A stretch of 64,000 bases of DNA from CAJBVG01 sp943372995 (GTDB lineage: Bacteria > Bacteroidota > Bacteroidia > Sphingobacteriales > Sphingobacteriaceae). This document shows positions 18,728 to 29,500 of the stretch, piece by piece. Location of the stretch: the NCBI GenBank assembly GCA_943372995.1, contig CALSAQ010000003.1:248001-312000 (forward strand), in the 5' to 3' direction. How positions within the stretch are numbered: the stretch's first letter is position 1; every line of letters begins with the position of its first letter. A program made the position numbers and the translations under genes. The notes under the pieces were generated by a model, which did not search any database, had not been told where the DNA came from, and worked only from the letters and a program-made list of their open reading frames with translations.

Positions 18728-20512
18728 ATGCAAAAACTAATGAATATGAACAGAAGCTTATATTTTCATGCATTGATTTGTTTAGCCTTTTTTTGTTTAT
18801 CAAGTGCTGATGTAAAAGCACAAGGGCATTACAAAGTATTATTTCTCGGCAATAGCTATACAAATGTAAACAACTTGCCTCAACTGGTGCAAGATATTGC
18901 ATCATCTGCGGGTGATACTTTAGTATACGATAGGAATACTCCTGGTGGTTATCGATTAATTGATCATAGTTTAGACCCTACTAGTAGGGCTAAAATAATG
19001 GCAGGCGGATGGGATTATGTAGTGATACAAGGTCAGAGTCAGGAGCCTATTACACAATACGGAAATTTCACTCAGGGTGCAGGTACACTATATACATTAA
19101 CCAAAGAGCATAACCCTTGTGCGGTTATCATGCCATACATTACTTGGGGTAGAAAAAACGGAGATGCAACTAATTGTGTGAACTTCCCCATCATGTGTAC
19201 TTACGAAGGAATGGATAGCACCTTAAGAAACACATACATCGACTTAAGCAAAGCCATCAGTGCAGAAGCATCTCCAGTATCGGTGGTGTGGAATTACTTG
19301 AGAAATAATCATCCACAGTTTGAACTCTATCAAACCGACGAAAGTCATCCATCTGCATTAGGTTCTTATGCAGCTGCTTGTTGCTTCTATACCAGTATAT
19401 TCAAAAAAGATCCTACATTAATCACTTATAATTTTGGATTATCTGAATCGGAGGCTTCAATCATTAAAAATGCAGTTAAACAAACTGTGTTTTTTCAATT
19501 AGACAAATGGGATTTTAAAAAAGCTCCTGTATCCAAAATGATTTATCAAATTGGAACTGGTGTGAATGAGATTCACTTTAGTGCAATAAACTATGGTGTT
19601 ACTCAAAACTATCTATGGGATTTTGGTGATGGTACAACTTCTACCATTTCTAATCCAACACATACCTTCACCAATAATGGTACGTATAAAGTTACATTAA
19701 GCACATCAAATTGTGATGTACAAGGTTTACATACCAGCGTTTCGGATACCATCTTACAGTTTTGTAATCATACCCCAACTGTTTATTCGACACGCAGCTG
19801 GTTATGTGAGAGTGACACCTTGTGGACACAAGCAGCTGATGCTTACCAATGGTTCAGTTATGGTATAAAAATACCTGAAACCAATCAATATATAACGAAC
19901 TATACTCGATATGCGCATTCTGGTTTTTCTGTTCTTTCTACTGTAAATGGTTGTTCGGAATTCTCAATAGCATTTGATAAATTTCCGGAGTGGTCGGGGT
20001 ACTACTTTGATTTAATTGGTGATCCTTGTAAAGGAGACACCGTTGTTTTTGCGGTATTACATGCGAATGGATCTTTATCGGGCTTCGAGAATATTTCGTG
20101 GTATAAAAATGATACCTTATTAAGTTCACACCAAAATGAAGACACTTTACTCATTACTTCTGGGGGTAAATACGAGTGTAAAGTAGTAAATCCAAGCTCT
20201 AACTGCCCATTAGATACCACCACCTACTCTATTTTGTACGATTGTGGAGTTACAGGTATAGAAAAAAATAATGTTACATCGTTTTTAAGTGTATATCCAA
20301 ACCCATCATCTAAATACGTTCATATCCAATTAAGAGATTTTCAAACCGCTACACATCTTGAAATCTATAATGATATAGGAATACTCCAAAAAAGCATTCC
20401 TTTAAAAAAATCATTCAATACTATTGCTATTGATGAGTTAAGAGATGGTGTATATTTTTTACGATTAAAAGGAAGTAGAGCAACCACAAGAATTGTAAAA
20501 ATAGAAAAGTAG
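18728..20512 (+). CDS. Secreted SGNH-hydrolase-like protein with PKD domain and T9SS signal
   Basis: The 594-residue protein has a signal peptide (ends at VKAQ, residue 32; the start may instead be M5 or M7). Residues about 35-250 look like an SGNH/DUF4886 hydrolase: the catalytic serine is S43 in FLGNSYT, block V is YQTDESHP with D204 and H207. A PKD domain follows at about 288-345 (YLWDFGDGTTST ... FTNNGTYKVTL), then immunoglobulin-like sequence, and a T9SS sorting domain at about 515-594 (SVYPNPSSKYVHIQL). It probably removes acyl or acetyl groups from a surface or environmental polymer; the substrate is unknown. It converges on the cation transporter gene with a 6-bp gap. Confidence 0.85.
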   Translation: MQKLMNMNRSLYFHALICLAFFCLSSADVKAQGHYKVLFLGNSYTNVNNLPQLVQDIASSAGDTLVYDRNTPGGYRLIDHSLDPTSRAKIMAGGWDYVVIQGQSQEPITQYGNFTQGAGTLYTLTKEHNPCAVIMPYITWGRKNGDATNCVNFPIMCTYEGMDSTLRNTYIDLSKAISAEASPVSVVWNYLRNNHPQFELYQTDESHPSALGSYAAACCFYTSIFKKDPTLITYNFGLSESEASIIKNAVKQTVFFQLDKWDFKKAPVSKMIYQIGTGVNEIHFSAINYGVTQNYLWDFGDGTTSTISNPTHTFTNNGTYKVTLSTSNCDVQGLHTSVSDTILQFCNHTPTVYSTRSWLCESDTLWTQAADAYQWFSYGIKIPETNQYITNYTRYAHSGFSVLSTVNGCSEFSIAFDKFPEWSGYYFDLIGDPCKGDTVVFAVLHANGSLSGFENISWYKNDTLLSSHQNEDTLLITSGGKYECKVVNPSSNCPLDTTTYSILYDCGVTGIEKNNVTSFLSVYPNPSSKYVHIQLRDFQTATHLEIYNDIGILQKSIPLKKSFNTIAIDELRDGVYFLRLKGSRATTRIVKIEK

Positions 20513-20518
20513 AAGAGC

Positions 20519-21307
20519 TTAGTTTAATTTCAAAATTCTAAAAGCTCCTCTTGCTACTAATACAAACACTAGTGTACCAATAATTAAATCGGGATATTTT
20601 GATTCGGTAATGTATACCAATATCCCTGCTATAATTACTCCTAGATTTACAATTACATCGTTAGAGGTAAAAATCATACTGGCTTGCATGTGGGCTTCTT
20701 TACTTTTACTTTTTTGAAGTAAGTACAAACACATCGCATTGCCTATTAATGCCAGTATCGATACGATTACCATGAATTGAAAGCTAGGCATTTCTCCAAA
20801 GCCTAAAAATCGCCTGATCACTTCAATAAACCCCAACACTGCTAGAACTAATTGAAAATAGCCACTTGATTTTGCAATATTTCTTTTTCTTAGTAGAGTA
20901 CCTCCTACTGCAAAGAGTGCCAGACTATACACAATACTATCAGCCAACATATCTAGACTATCGGCAATAAGTCCCATGGAGTTTGAAATAACCCCTGTAA
21001 CAATTTCCAAAATAAAAAAGAAGAAATTAATGAAGAGAACATTCCATAATAGTTTCTTCTGGTTTGTAGAATCGTCTGCAATAGGTTCTTCTGTAGTAAT
21101 TGTTTCTATGTATTTCGTATCTAAATTAAGTTGATTGAGTGCCGAAAAAATAACATCATAACTATCAACATGAATAACTTCCAAACGTCTGTTAGGGATA
21201 TCGAAATACATGGCCTTTATATTTCCAATACCATCGAGTTTCATTCTGATTAATTGCTCTTCCGATGAGCAATCCATTTTTGAAATGTTAAATATTGATT
21301 TGTTCAT
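20519..21307 (-). CDS. Cation-diffusion-facilitator-like transporter with N-terminal HMA-like domain
   Basis: The 262-residue protein begins with a heavy-metal-associated-like domain (about 1-70; MDCSSEEQLIRMKLDGI keeps one cysteine of the usual CxxC). It continues with about six membrane helices. The helix with SMGLIADSLDMLADSIVYSL resembles CDF helix 2, with acidic ligands, and FTSNDVIVNLGV resembles helix 5, where the typical HxxxD is not preserved. This points to a divergent CDF relative, perhaps with altered metal choice. The gene shares its strand with the DsbA-like gene 62 bp upstream and may belong to the same transcript under the divergent HxlR regulator. Confidence 0.8.
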   Translation of the reverse strand: MNKSIFNISKMDCSSEEQLIRMKLDGIGNIKAMYFDIPNRRLEVIHVDSYDVIFSALNQLNLDTKYIETITTEEPIADDSTNQKKLLWNVLFINFFFFILEIVTGVISNSMGLIADSLDMLADSIVYSLALFAVGGTLLRKRNIAKSSGYFQLVLAVLGFIEVIRRFLGFGEMPSFQFMVIVSILALIGNAMCLYLLQKSKSKEAHMQASMIFTSNDVIVNLGVIIAGILVYITESKYPDLIIGTLVFVLVARGAFRILKLN

Positions 21308-21369
21308 CTATCCTAAAATATAATGCTGATATCAATATTAAGCATAAAGAATAAATACTCCTAGTGTAC

Positions 21370-22359
21370 TTATTTCTTTATTCTCCACATGGATCCATTT
21401 TTAGTAGTCAGCTTTACCAATACACCTTTTTCAGTAAGCTGATTGAGTTCTTGTTCGCTATTCACTCTTTCTTTGCCAGAAAGTTCGGCATACTCTTTTG
21501 CTGTAAGAGAATTATACTTTGAAAATAAATCTTCCCAAGAAATACTGTATTTGGTCTTTGCAATTTTCGAGTTTAATTTAAAAATAGCTTGCTCATAAGT
21601 AGCGTAAGGTCTAGAACCATAAACAGTTTCTTTTGCACCATCATTGTTAACAAAGAACATCGTTGGGAAACCTCTTACACCAAGTTCCCTTGCTAATTGT
21701 AAATCTTCTTCAAAGCGTTTTTTCCCTCTATCTTCAATATCTACTTTTAATTGTTCTACATTTAATCCCACCTGCTGAGCTGCAATGGCAAGATGGTCCC
21801 ATTTAGTAATATTTATCTTTTTAAGAAAAACCATTTCTCTCATCTCTCTTAAAAAAAGAATAGCTTTTTTAGGGTCTTGAATTTGTGCTGCTTTAAAAGC
21901 AATTGAAGGAGGATAAGAGGAATGTAATGGATCTTCTAACCATACGTCCCCATCAATTGGCATATCGTAATATATACTTACTTCATCCCAATGATATGCA
22001 ACATCAGAAGGTTTACTAATACCACCACTATTATAACTCCAATCGGGCAATAAACCACCCATACGATATTCAATTTCTATATCATTACCATATTCAAGCT
22101 TCAACTTACGAAGTTGTGGTTCAATACCCCAACAAGAAGAGCAAATAGGATCTGTGAAATAAATCACCTTTATTAATTTCTCTGCCTTAAGTTTAACATC
22201 CTTCTGAACAGCATGAGCATCGGGTAATACACATAATCCATCCATAGGATCACATAACAAAGGATTGTTTTTCTCTTCCATAGTATTATTTATTTGTGCC
22301 ATGCTATATGTATGACAAAGCATGAAAATTATTATATAAAACAGACTTGATTTGTTCAT
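21370..22359 (-). CDS. Exported DsbA-family thioredoxin-fold oxidoreductase
   Basis: The 329-residue protein has a signal peptide (MNKSSLFYIIIFMLCHTYSMA) and a DsbA/FrnE-like fold with redox site C73-S-S-C76-W and cis-proline loop GVRGFPT. It is longer than typical DsbA, with an extra C-terminal segment of about 70 residues that resembles a winged or helical module (KEYAELSGKERVNSEQELNQ). It has two further cysteines near the N-terminus (C36, C43). Its place is the periplasm, where it would form or isomerise disulfides. It is divergent from an HxlR regulator 125 bp away, which is the likely controller, and precedes the cation transporter gene. Confidence 0.85.
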   Translation of the reverse strand: MNKSSLFYIIIFMLCHTYSMAQINNTMEEKNNPLLCDPMDGLCVLPDAHAVQKDVKLKAEKLIKVIYFTDPICSSCWGIEPQLRKLKLEYGNDIEIEYRMGGLLPDWSYNSGGISKPSDVAYHWDEVSIYYDMPIDGDVWLEDPLHSSYPPSIAFKAAQIQDPKKAILFLREMREMVFLKKINITKWDHLAIAAQQVGLNVEQLKVDIEDRGKKRFEEDLQLARELGVRGFPTMFFVNNDGAKETVYGSRPYATYEQAIFKLNSKIAKTKYSISWEDLFSKYNSLTAKEYAELSGKERVNSEQELNQLTEKGVLVKLTTKNGSMWRIKK

Positions 22360-22380
22360 CTTAAACTTTTATAGCGTTTA

Positions 22381-22444
22381 TACAACAACCCTTATATGAT
22401 AATTGTTGTACTTCTATTTTATTTAATTGTAACTTTGTACAAAG
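22381..22444. promoter_or_regulatory. Inverted repeats in the DsbA/HxlR divergent promoter region
   Basis: Two inverted repeats lie in the 125-bp gap: TACAACAA (22381-22388) with TTGTTGTA (22403-22410), and the perfect 12-bp palindrome CTTTGTACAAAG (22433-22444). The palindrome overlaps TAACTTTG, a match to the Bacteroidota -7 promoter element for the HxlR gene. Both are good operator candidates for the HxlR protein. Confidence 0.55.
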
Positions 22445-22484
22445 ATGGGGTATAATAAACCTCCATACAATAAGTCAGAAAAAT

Positions 22485-22796
22485 ATGACCACTACTCCTT
22501 CGACAAACGAAACTGAAACCTGCCCAGCGCAAGGCCTATTAAAACTACTTTCAGGAAAATGGAAGCCAGAAATATTTCGTTTAGCGACAGAATCACCATT
22601 ACGTTTTAGTGAGTTATTACGAAAGATTCAAGGATCAAATAAACAAAGTTTGTCTGTGGCATTAAGAGAATTGGAAGAAGTGGGAGTGTTAGAAAAAACA
22701 ATCATTAAACTAAAGCCATTGCACATAGAATACAAGTTGACTGCAAAAGGTGAAACATTTGTTCCTATTTTAAAGCAATTAGAGGGCCTATCTTAA
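22485..22796 (+). CDS. HxlR-family transcriptional regulator
   Basis: The 103-residue protein is a single HxlR winged helix: CPAQGLLKLLSGKWKPEIFR is the family's N-terminal signature (with the redox-relevant Cys at position 13), FSELLRKIQGSNKQSLSVAL is the recognition region, and the wing contains PLHIEYKLTAKGE. Several relatives respond to reactive electrophiles or oxidants through this cysteine. The divergent DsbA-like gene and the palindromes between them make a thiol- or oxidant-responsive switch for DsbA and the cation transporter plausible. Confidence 0.9.
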   Translation: MTTTPSTNETETCPAQGLLKLLSGKWKPEIFRLATESPLRFSELLRKIQGSNKQSLSVALRELEEVGVLEKTIIKLKPLHIEYKLTAKGETFVPILKQLEGLS

Positions 22797-22816
22797 ATTC
22801 AAAACAATCTGTAACC

Positions 22817-23530
22817 ATGAAAATAAAACTATATACTGTAATATTTATAGTGTTTTTACTTTCTATCAAAACCTATTCAACGCCTTCATTCACAATTTCA
22901 TTAGGTACATCAGTAAACGATACACCTGTGGCAAGAAACAATTGGGTTATTGGATCATTTAATGGAGTACGAATGAGTCCTGGCGATACCATTTATTTTT
23001 TTGTTAACTATAGCGATACCGTTGATATTAATTTTTTGGAAAACGATTTTGATCCAGATGGTTTTATAGATTCGAGCTCAGTAGATATTGTATATATGAG
23101 TACAAAATTAGCTTCTGTTTCCACTTTATTACCAAATGGACATTTGCAATTAAGAGGACCTATCGACTACAGTGGATATATGGATTATAGAGTGCGTGAT
23201 GATAGTGGTTTGTTTTCTAATACTGCACGAGTATATTTTGAGGTATCAAGTCATAGTGCTGTAAAAAATAATTCAGAAAAAGAATACATCAAAACATCCC
23301 CTAACCCTGTAGATAAACAAATACATTTGCATCTGAATGGTTCTTTAAGTGAACAAAATATACATGTTGTACTGATGAACACACAAGGAAAAGAAGTGCT
23401 CAATGAATTAATACCTTCAGATGAGTATAAATTACAAGTCGAAAATTTACCCAATGGGATTTATTTTTTAAGATTGTCGATGAATAATATGATTCTTAAT
23501 ACAAGTAAGATAATTATACAACACCCATAA
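22817..23530 (+). CDS. Secreted T9SS protein with a cadherin/VCBS-like domain
   Basis: The 237-residue protein has a signal peptide (MKIKLYTVIFIVFLLSIKTYS), a domain of about 100 residues with VCBS/cadherin-like wording (NFLENDFDPDGFIDSSSVDI, then GPIDYSGYMDYRVRDDSGLFS), and a T9SS sorting domain from about 155 (IKTSPNPVDKQIHLHLNG ... LPNGIYFLRLS). It is 20 bp after the HxlR gene on the same strand. The function is unknown; a surface anchor or calcium-stabilised adhesion role is likely. The gene abuts the palindromic-element array. Confidence 0.8.
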   Translation: MKIKLYTVIFIVFLLSIKTYSTPSFTISLGTSVNDTPVARNNWVIGSFNGVRMSPGDTIYFFVNYSDTVDINFLENDFDPDGFIDSSSVDIVYMSTKLASVSTLLPNGHLQLRGPIDYSGYMDYRVRDDSGLFSNTARVYFEVSSHSAVKNNSEKEYIKTSPNPVDKQIHLHLNGSLSEQNIHVVLMNTQGKEVLNELIPSDEYKLQVENLPNGIYFLRLSMNNMILNTSKIIIQHP

Positions 23531-23635
23531 TAAAATTGCACTACTACCTACCCGATCTATTATTAGAAACACAGCAATGTTTTTCTATTTTGTTTTTACC
23601 GAAAATTAGTTTTTAATAACCCAATCAAATGAGCA

Positions 23636-25019
23636 TTATTTGAATTTCTGAATAAAGTTTTTCTTTTTTTTAAAAATCCTTTAAATTTCTGAATAAAGTT
23701 TTTTTTATATCCTTTAAATTTCTTCAGAAAAAAGCAAGTAAATAATTACATATAATGCTTGTATTGCGACGGATGTTGCTGTATACTTTCTTCTTCCTTC
23801 ATCACTCCTTTTTCTTCAGAAATTTTAAGGATTGAGGCTAGGTCTAGAACACTTAATTATTGCTATTGGGGTTTCAGTAAAAATTGTGCCAAGAGAATAA
23901 GGTATCAATCTTTTTAATTTTAAAATAAAACGGTGAGATGGAATGACTAGAAAGTACACTGTAAAATCCGTTGCACGCTTTACGTTAATACTAATCGGAG
24001 TATTGCTTTTTTATTTTTAAATTTAAAAGATAAAAAATAGTTTTATCCTTTAAATTTCTTCAGAAAAAAGTAAGTAAATATTTACATATAATGCTTGTAT
24101 TGCGACGGATGTTGCTGTATACTTTCTAGTTCCTTCATCACTCCTTTTTCTTCAGAAATTTTAAGGATTGAGATCGGGTCTAGAACACTTAATTATTGCT
24201 ATTGGGGTTTCAGTAAAAATTGTGCCAAGAGAATAAGGTATCAATCTTTTAAATTTTAAAATAAAACGGTGAGATGGAATGACAAGAAAGTATAATGTAA
24301 AATCCGTCGCACGCTTTACATTAATACTAATCGGAGTATTGCTTTTTTATTTTAAAATTTAAAAGATAAAAAAACTTTCTTCAGAAATTTTAAGGATTTA
24401 GATCGGGTCTAGAACACTTAATTATTGCTATTTGGGTCTCTGTCTATTTGTGCGAAGAGAATAAAGTCTCAATCTTTTTAATTTTAAAATAAAACGGTGA
24501 GATGGAATGAATAGAAAGTATAACGTAAAATCCGTTGCACAGCTTTACATTAATGTTAATCGGGTTATTACTTTTTATTTTAAAATTTAAAAGATTAAAA
24601 AAAGAAAAAGTTTTATCCTTTAAATTTCTGAATAAAAAAGCTAGTTAATGGTTGCAAGCTACACAACCACTGCAACGGCTTAAAGCGATGTGCTTTCTAG
24701 CTAACTTATCACTCCCTTTTATTCATAAATTTAAAGGATTTAGGTTAGGTCTAAAACACTTAATAATTGCATTTGGGGTTCAGTAAAAAAACTGCTAAGA
24801 GAATAAAGTCTCAATCTTTTGAATTTTAAAATAAAACGGTGAAATGGAATGACTAGAAAGTATAATGTAAAATCCGTCGCACTACTTTACATTAATGTTA
24901 ATCGAGGTATTGCTTTTTTATTTTAAAAATTAAAAGATTAAAAAAAGGAAAGTTTTATTCAGAAATTTTAAGGATTGAGATCGGGTCTAGAACACTTAAT
25001 GATTGCATTTGGGGTTATA
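23636..25019. repeat. Array of 124-125-bp palindromic elements in alternating orientation
   Basis: This non-coding stretch fills the 1.5 kb between two convergent T9SS genes. Complete elements of one orientation (A) are at 23709-23832, 24045-24168 and 24615-24739. Complete elements of the opposite orientation (B) are at 23908-24031, 24244-24367, 24472-24595 and 24814-24938. Partial A ends lie at about 23640-23700 (left arms), 24375-24397 and 24953-24975 (right arms). Every element starts ATC(C/T)TTTAAATTT and ends with its near-complement. Aligning A with the reverse complement of B gives a shared central core TGCGACGGAT at index 57 and TATACTTTCT after it. A and B alternate with a conserved 74-75-nt spacer (GGTCTAGAACACTTAAT...) and a short 13-nt spacer, giving a period near 336 bp. 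No protein frame is preserved. Confidence 0.9.
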
Positions 25020-25033
25020 ACCCGCAAGAATTA

Positions 25034-26530
25034 CTATTTTTCGACCATCAACTTCCCAAATGCTTGAGATTTATTTTCTAGTAGTACTTGTACAATATAA
25101 GCTCCACTTGGCAACTGTTCAACTGATATGCTTCCAGAGTAATTATCTGCAAGTATTAACTTACCTGTATAATCGGCAATACGATATGATAAAATCTTAG
25201 CACTGTGCTCAAATTGAATTTTATCCTTTGCTGGGTTCGGGTAAATTTTGATTTCTTCTCTGTTGAACGGAATGTTATTTATTCCTACTAACTGACAACC
25301 TGGAGTTAAACACCCGAAACTATCTACTTTTAATAGCCAAGCGTCTTGTGAGTTAATAGAATCTATTTTAGTAATTCCAAAACCTGACATTAAAAACCCT
25401 TCGTTTGTTTGTTTTATTCCATAAATAGTTTCTGGCCAAATAGAAACTGGATTGTATAATCTTTGAAATAGACTATCACCTGAACTATTTATAGCTAATA
25501 ACCATCCTTGGTTATTGTGGGATGAATCGTAAATGCTATTTGTACCAGCTATGATGAGTTGATTTTGTCTCTTCAGTACACATGTAAAATTTTTATCATT
25601 TAATGGAGTACCATTATAAGATTTGCTCCAAATTTTATTTCCAATAGTATCAATTAACATAATACAAGCACTTGAAAAGCCACTGCCGTTTTGCATAGAA
25701 TTATAACCACCAACTAATAAAATTTTATTGTATTCAACTTGAATAATATCCATTCCTGCTTGTCTTGGATATTCATTATATGTTTTTTGCCAAAGTAAAT
25801 TACCTATACTATCTGTTTTCACTAAGAACCATTTCATGATTCCATTGAGTGTTGATTGACCAAACATATAAAATGTACCATCAGAAAGTTGAATTACTGA
25901 ATTTGGGTTTTCAAAGCTTGTACTAGTTTGTTTATAAATCTGGTGCCATTGCTTATTGCCACTACTGTCTAGTTTCATCAAAAAGTAATTACACTTTTTA
26001 CCAGATTGTATTTGATTACAGGTTTGACCGAATACAGCATAACCTCCATCTAAGGTTGAAATAATTTTAACTGAATAATCATTACCCATTTGTATATCGT
26101 AATTATGAGTAGATATAGTATCCCCGTTATGTGCAATCTTCCATATTTTAATATAAGAACCGATATTATTCTCTTTATATTTCTTCAAATCAAACTCCTT
26201 GGCAGCCAACATAAAACCCCATGGAGTTTTCACCAATCTAGTTCCATCTATATTAAATCTTGGTTTATGGTATACTTTTGTAAATAAAGTATCTCCAAAT
26301 TGGTTAGTTCTAATAAAATACAGGTAAGTCTTTACATAATTTAAGGTATCAATCTCATTTAAATCTACACATTCACTAACAACAAAATATCCAGTATCTC
26401 CAATTACCGCAGCATCAGCAATTAAGTTTGCGGTATGATTATAATCGTAGAATTTAGAAAAACGTATCTGTCCTTGTACATTTAAAAATGCAAAAACATA
26501 TAACAATATAGAAAGACAGATACGTTTCAT
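25034..26530 (-). CDS. Secreted T9SS protein with propeller-like repeats
   Basis: The 498-residue protein has a signal peptide (MKRICLSILLYVFAFLNVQG) and about seven loosely repeated blades of 45-55 residues, each with a strand such as TLDGGYAVFGQT, LSDGTFYMFGQST or TNEGFLMSGFG and a following LVKTDS(I/F)G. The sorting domain is about 425-498 (KIYPNPAKDKIQFEH ... LPSGAYIVQVLLE). No catalytic residue is recognised. It starts 3 bp after the stop of the 1650-residue T9SS gene, so both are in one transcript. Confidence 0.85.
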   Translation of the reverse strand: MKRICLSILLYVFAFLNVQGQIRFSKFYDYNHTANLIADAAVIGDTGYFVVSECVDLNEIDTLNYVKTYLYFIRTNQFGDTLFTKVYHKPRFNIDGTRLVKTPWGFMLAAKEFDLKKYKENNIGSYIKIWKIAHNGDTISTHNYDIQMGNDYSVKIISTLDGGYAVFGQTCNQIQSGKKCNYFLMKLDSSGNKQWHQIYKQTSTSFENPNSVIQLSDGTFYMFGQSTLNGIMKWFLVKTDSIGNLLWQKTYNEYPRQAGMDIIQVEYNKILLVGGYNSMQNGSGFSSACIMLIDTIGNKIWSKSYNGTPLNDKNFTCVLKRQNQLIIAGTNSIYDSSHNNQGWLLAINSSGDSLFQRLYNPVSIWPETIYGIKQTNEGFLMSGFGITKIDSINSQDAWLLKVDSFGCLTPGCQLVGINNIPFNREEIKIYPNPAKDKIQFEHSAKILSYRIADYTGKLILADNYSGSISVEQLPSGAYIVQVLLENKSQAFGKLMVEK

Positions 26531-26533
26531 TTA

Positions 26534-29500
26534 TTATTCTAAGATAATCATTCTTTTGTTAATTTGGTATGAATCACCTGTATTAACTAGGCGTATAGTA
26601 TATACACCAGATGCAATAACCCCTTTTTCAATCCTCATTTCACCGTTTTTTACAAGTGCTGATTCTTTAATTACTTTTCCATGCATATCTATAATGGATA
26701 CTCGTCCACTTGCCGAAGACTGAAGTTGTATTACAAAATCTCCATTACTTGGGTTGGGAATTAATGCAAGATCGGGTTTAAGATTAACTTCGAATTCAGA
26801 ATTATCCTCCTCATTTTTATCCTGCTTTGTAGCCTCACTTACCAATGTTGTTTTTATGGCTCCATTATTATGTCTTATCATACTTGATTCCTCCCAACGT
26901 TCGGCCTCTCTTACATATTGATAGTCGTAAAACAATTCTAATATTTTCCGTGCTGCTACCGAAATTTCTGAACTTCCTGAAGCTATACTAGTAATACTAG
27001 AACCAATGCCTGTATCTCCTATGCTATCAATCGGAATATCTTCGTCTTTTATATCTAACATAGCCTGCATAAAGTTCTTATAATCTCCAGAGGGCAAGTT
27101 ATTAATTATATCTCGAGCATCTACTGCTAATTCATCTCCATATTCAATATAGATGGGTAATTTTAGTTCATCCCATTCGGAAGAAGTTTCTGCTTCGAGC
27201 ATTTGCCTGAGTTCTTCCATTAAACCACTATCAAGATATTGTTGAGCAAGGTTAATCTTATATTTGAATAATATATCTTCGGGAGCTTCTGAGTTATTAC
27301 TCACTAAATCTTGAGCATAATCAACACAAGGTGTAGGATTACCACCACAAGGGTCAAATGGTTCTGTACATTCTTCATTATATTCTGTGCCAAATACAGG
27401 AGATACTGTTACATTTTCAGTCACATCTAAAGGTATCGCGGAATCTGGTTCTGCTACAGAATTGTATGTAAAATTCATATTCTCATTTAAACGAATATTT
27501 TTTACACTATTCTCACCTATATTATCTGGAAAGAAGTTTGCTGCTTGCACATTTTGTTGTTCATCATCTCCAAAATTATGAATTGTCCCTACAGTAATAG
27601 GGTTAATCGACCAATCTTGTACAGATTGATTATATTGATTGCATTGGATTCCAATAATACCGTTATCTCCTTCTAGTTGATTCGCAAATTCCAGTTTTCT
27701 GAAAAAATTATGTTCAATATTGCATGCCACATTATTCCCAGAATTTTTAACTAATACGCCGTAAGTATTTGCATTGCTATAATTAGATGGCACTCGAATT
27801 AAATTATTTGAAACATTAAACCCACGTGAAGCATCTAGTTGGATTCCATAATTTTCCATAAGCCAGGCATTACTTTCATATGCTGGAAGTACAATGGTGT
27901 TATCACGAAACTGCGAGCCTGCTTGCGCTGTTTCTGTTATGCCCAAGGAAACATTATTAAAATCATTCCCTATAACTCTGTTATATTGTAATGCATTTTG
28001 ATACCCCCCTGATTCAATACCGTAAGTTAATCCTGTAAAGTCATTACCACTTATTTCTGTTCTACTTATCCAAGTTACTACTCCTGTCCCATTTAAATCT
28101 GCTCTTGGTCTATAGCTTGATATAAAGTTATTGCTAATAATTCTAATCCCATCTTGCTGAGCTATTGAAATAAAACTTTTCGATCCTTCTCTTATACCGT
28201 TATCGATATAAGTTACTGAGTCTATCATTGGTTTGGTACAAATAAAATCAGAATTTGCTATATAACTCATGTTTCGATGTAATGAATTTTCTGCTAAGCC
28301 ATACAAGCCAAAATCTACACCAAATCTATTATTGTAAAAATTACCATTATTAATTTTTACAATTCCACCATGATAACTTCGTATAGCTATTCGTGCATTT
28401 TCTATGGTACCCTCATTTTTAACTTCACACCATCCATGAGTATTTACAGACTGAGCATCTATTTTACTTCCCTCAATAATGATTCCTTTCCACATTCCTC
28501 CACAAGTATTCGTGATATGTCCTCCATCAATAACAATTTTCCCTCCCTTCTTTACAGTAATTTTTGTGTCGTTCGACATAATCAACCTTGATTTTATTAC
28601 AAAAATTCCATCATCTTCTACAATTACATTCCTATTCATTTTTGTATAAGTCGTTATGGTGTCTGGACCCTCCACTAAATACGCTTCACTGTTATAAGTA
28701 CATTCTGGTAATGGCGATTCCCATAAACCTCTGGCAAAAGTTGCGGCTCTTATTTTATGATCCAAATTATTAATCTCTAAATCTTGAATAATAGTAGGAT
28801 GCAATCCATTATTATATTCAACCCATTCACTCATGCTATTATCCCTGTAAAATACCCCTACATCTGTACCTATAAACAAACCATCATTAGAACCTTTCCA
28901 GTATTTAATACAATTAACAGGCAGATTGTATTTACTATTATCAATTCCATCTGAGAAATTAACCCATGTTGAACTTAGCTGAGAAAAATCTCTGAAGAAT
29001 ACCTTATTGCCTTCACTCATTCCGCCCATTGTTATCCACACTCTGTTTGGATTGGCAGGATCGACAACTATGTCCGTAATACCTGCATATTCGGTTGGTA
29101 GTGTTCCAGTAATATCTACCCAATTACCACTTGAAGTACCCCCACCAATAGTTGTCCTCCAAATTTTAGCCCCACTTCCAGGAAACTCTTCGCTAAAGTA
29201 AATGTAATTAGGGTTCGACTCACTAACCGCCATTGAACTAATTCCTGAATTGCCAATTACTACTTTAGATGAGATTCCCGTCCAAGAACCTTGTATTCCT
29301 TTATCAGTAGATTTAATTACACTATCCGTATTTTGAGCATAAATTGTATATGATTCCGTTGCATAGTTGGTAATTATCGCAGTGAAATCCGTAGCCATTA
29401 GGCCGTCATTTACTTGGCTAGATGTCAAGAATTTGTTTGTTGATCTCAATAAAAATTCATTAAATCTTGAAAACATTAAACTATCATCAAATGGATCTAT

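Noticed and set aside
23636..25019. CRISPR array
   Set aside because: The repeats are 124 bp palindromic units in alternating orientation, without short direct repeats separated by unique spacers.
23636..25019. Integron attC array
   Set aside because: The elements are not spaced by gene cassettes, and no integrase or RYYYAAC/GTTRRRY pair was found at the ends.
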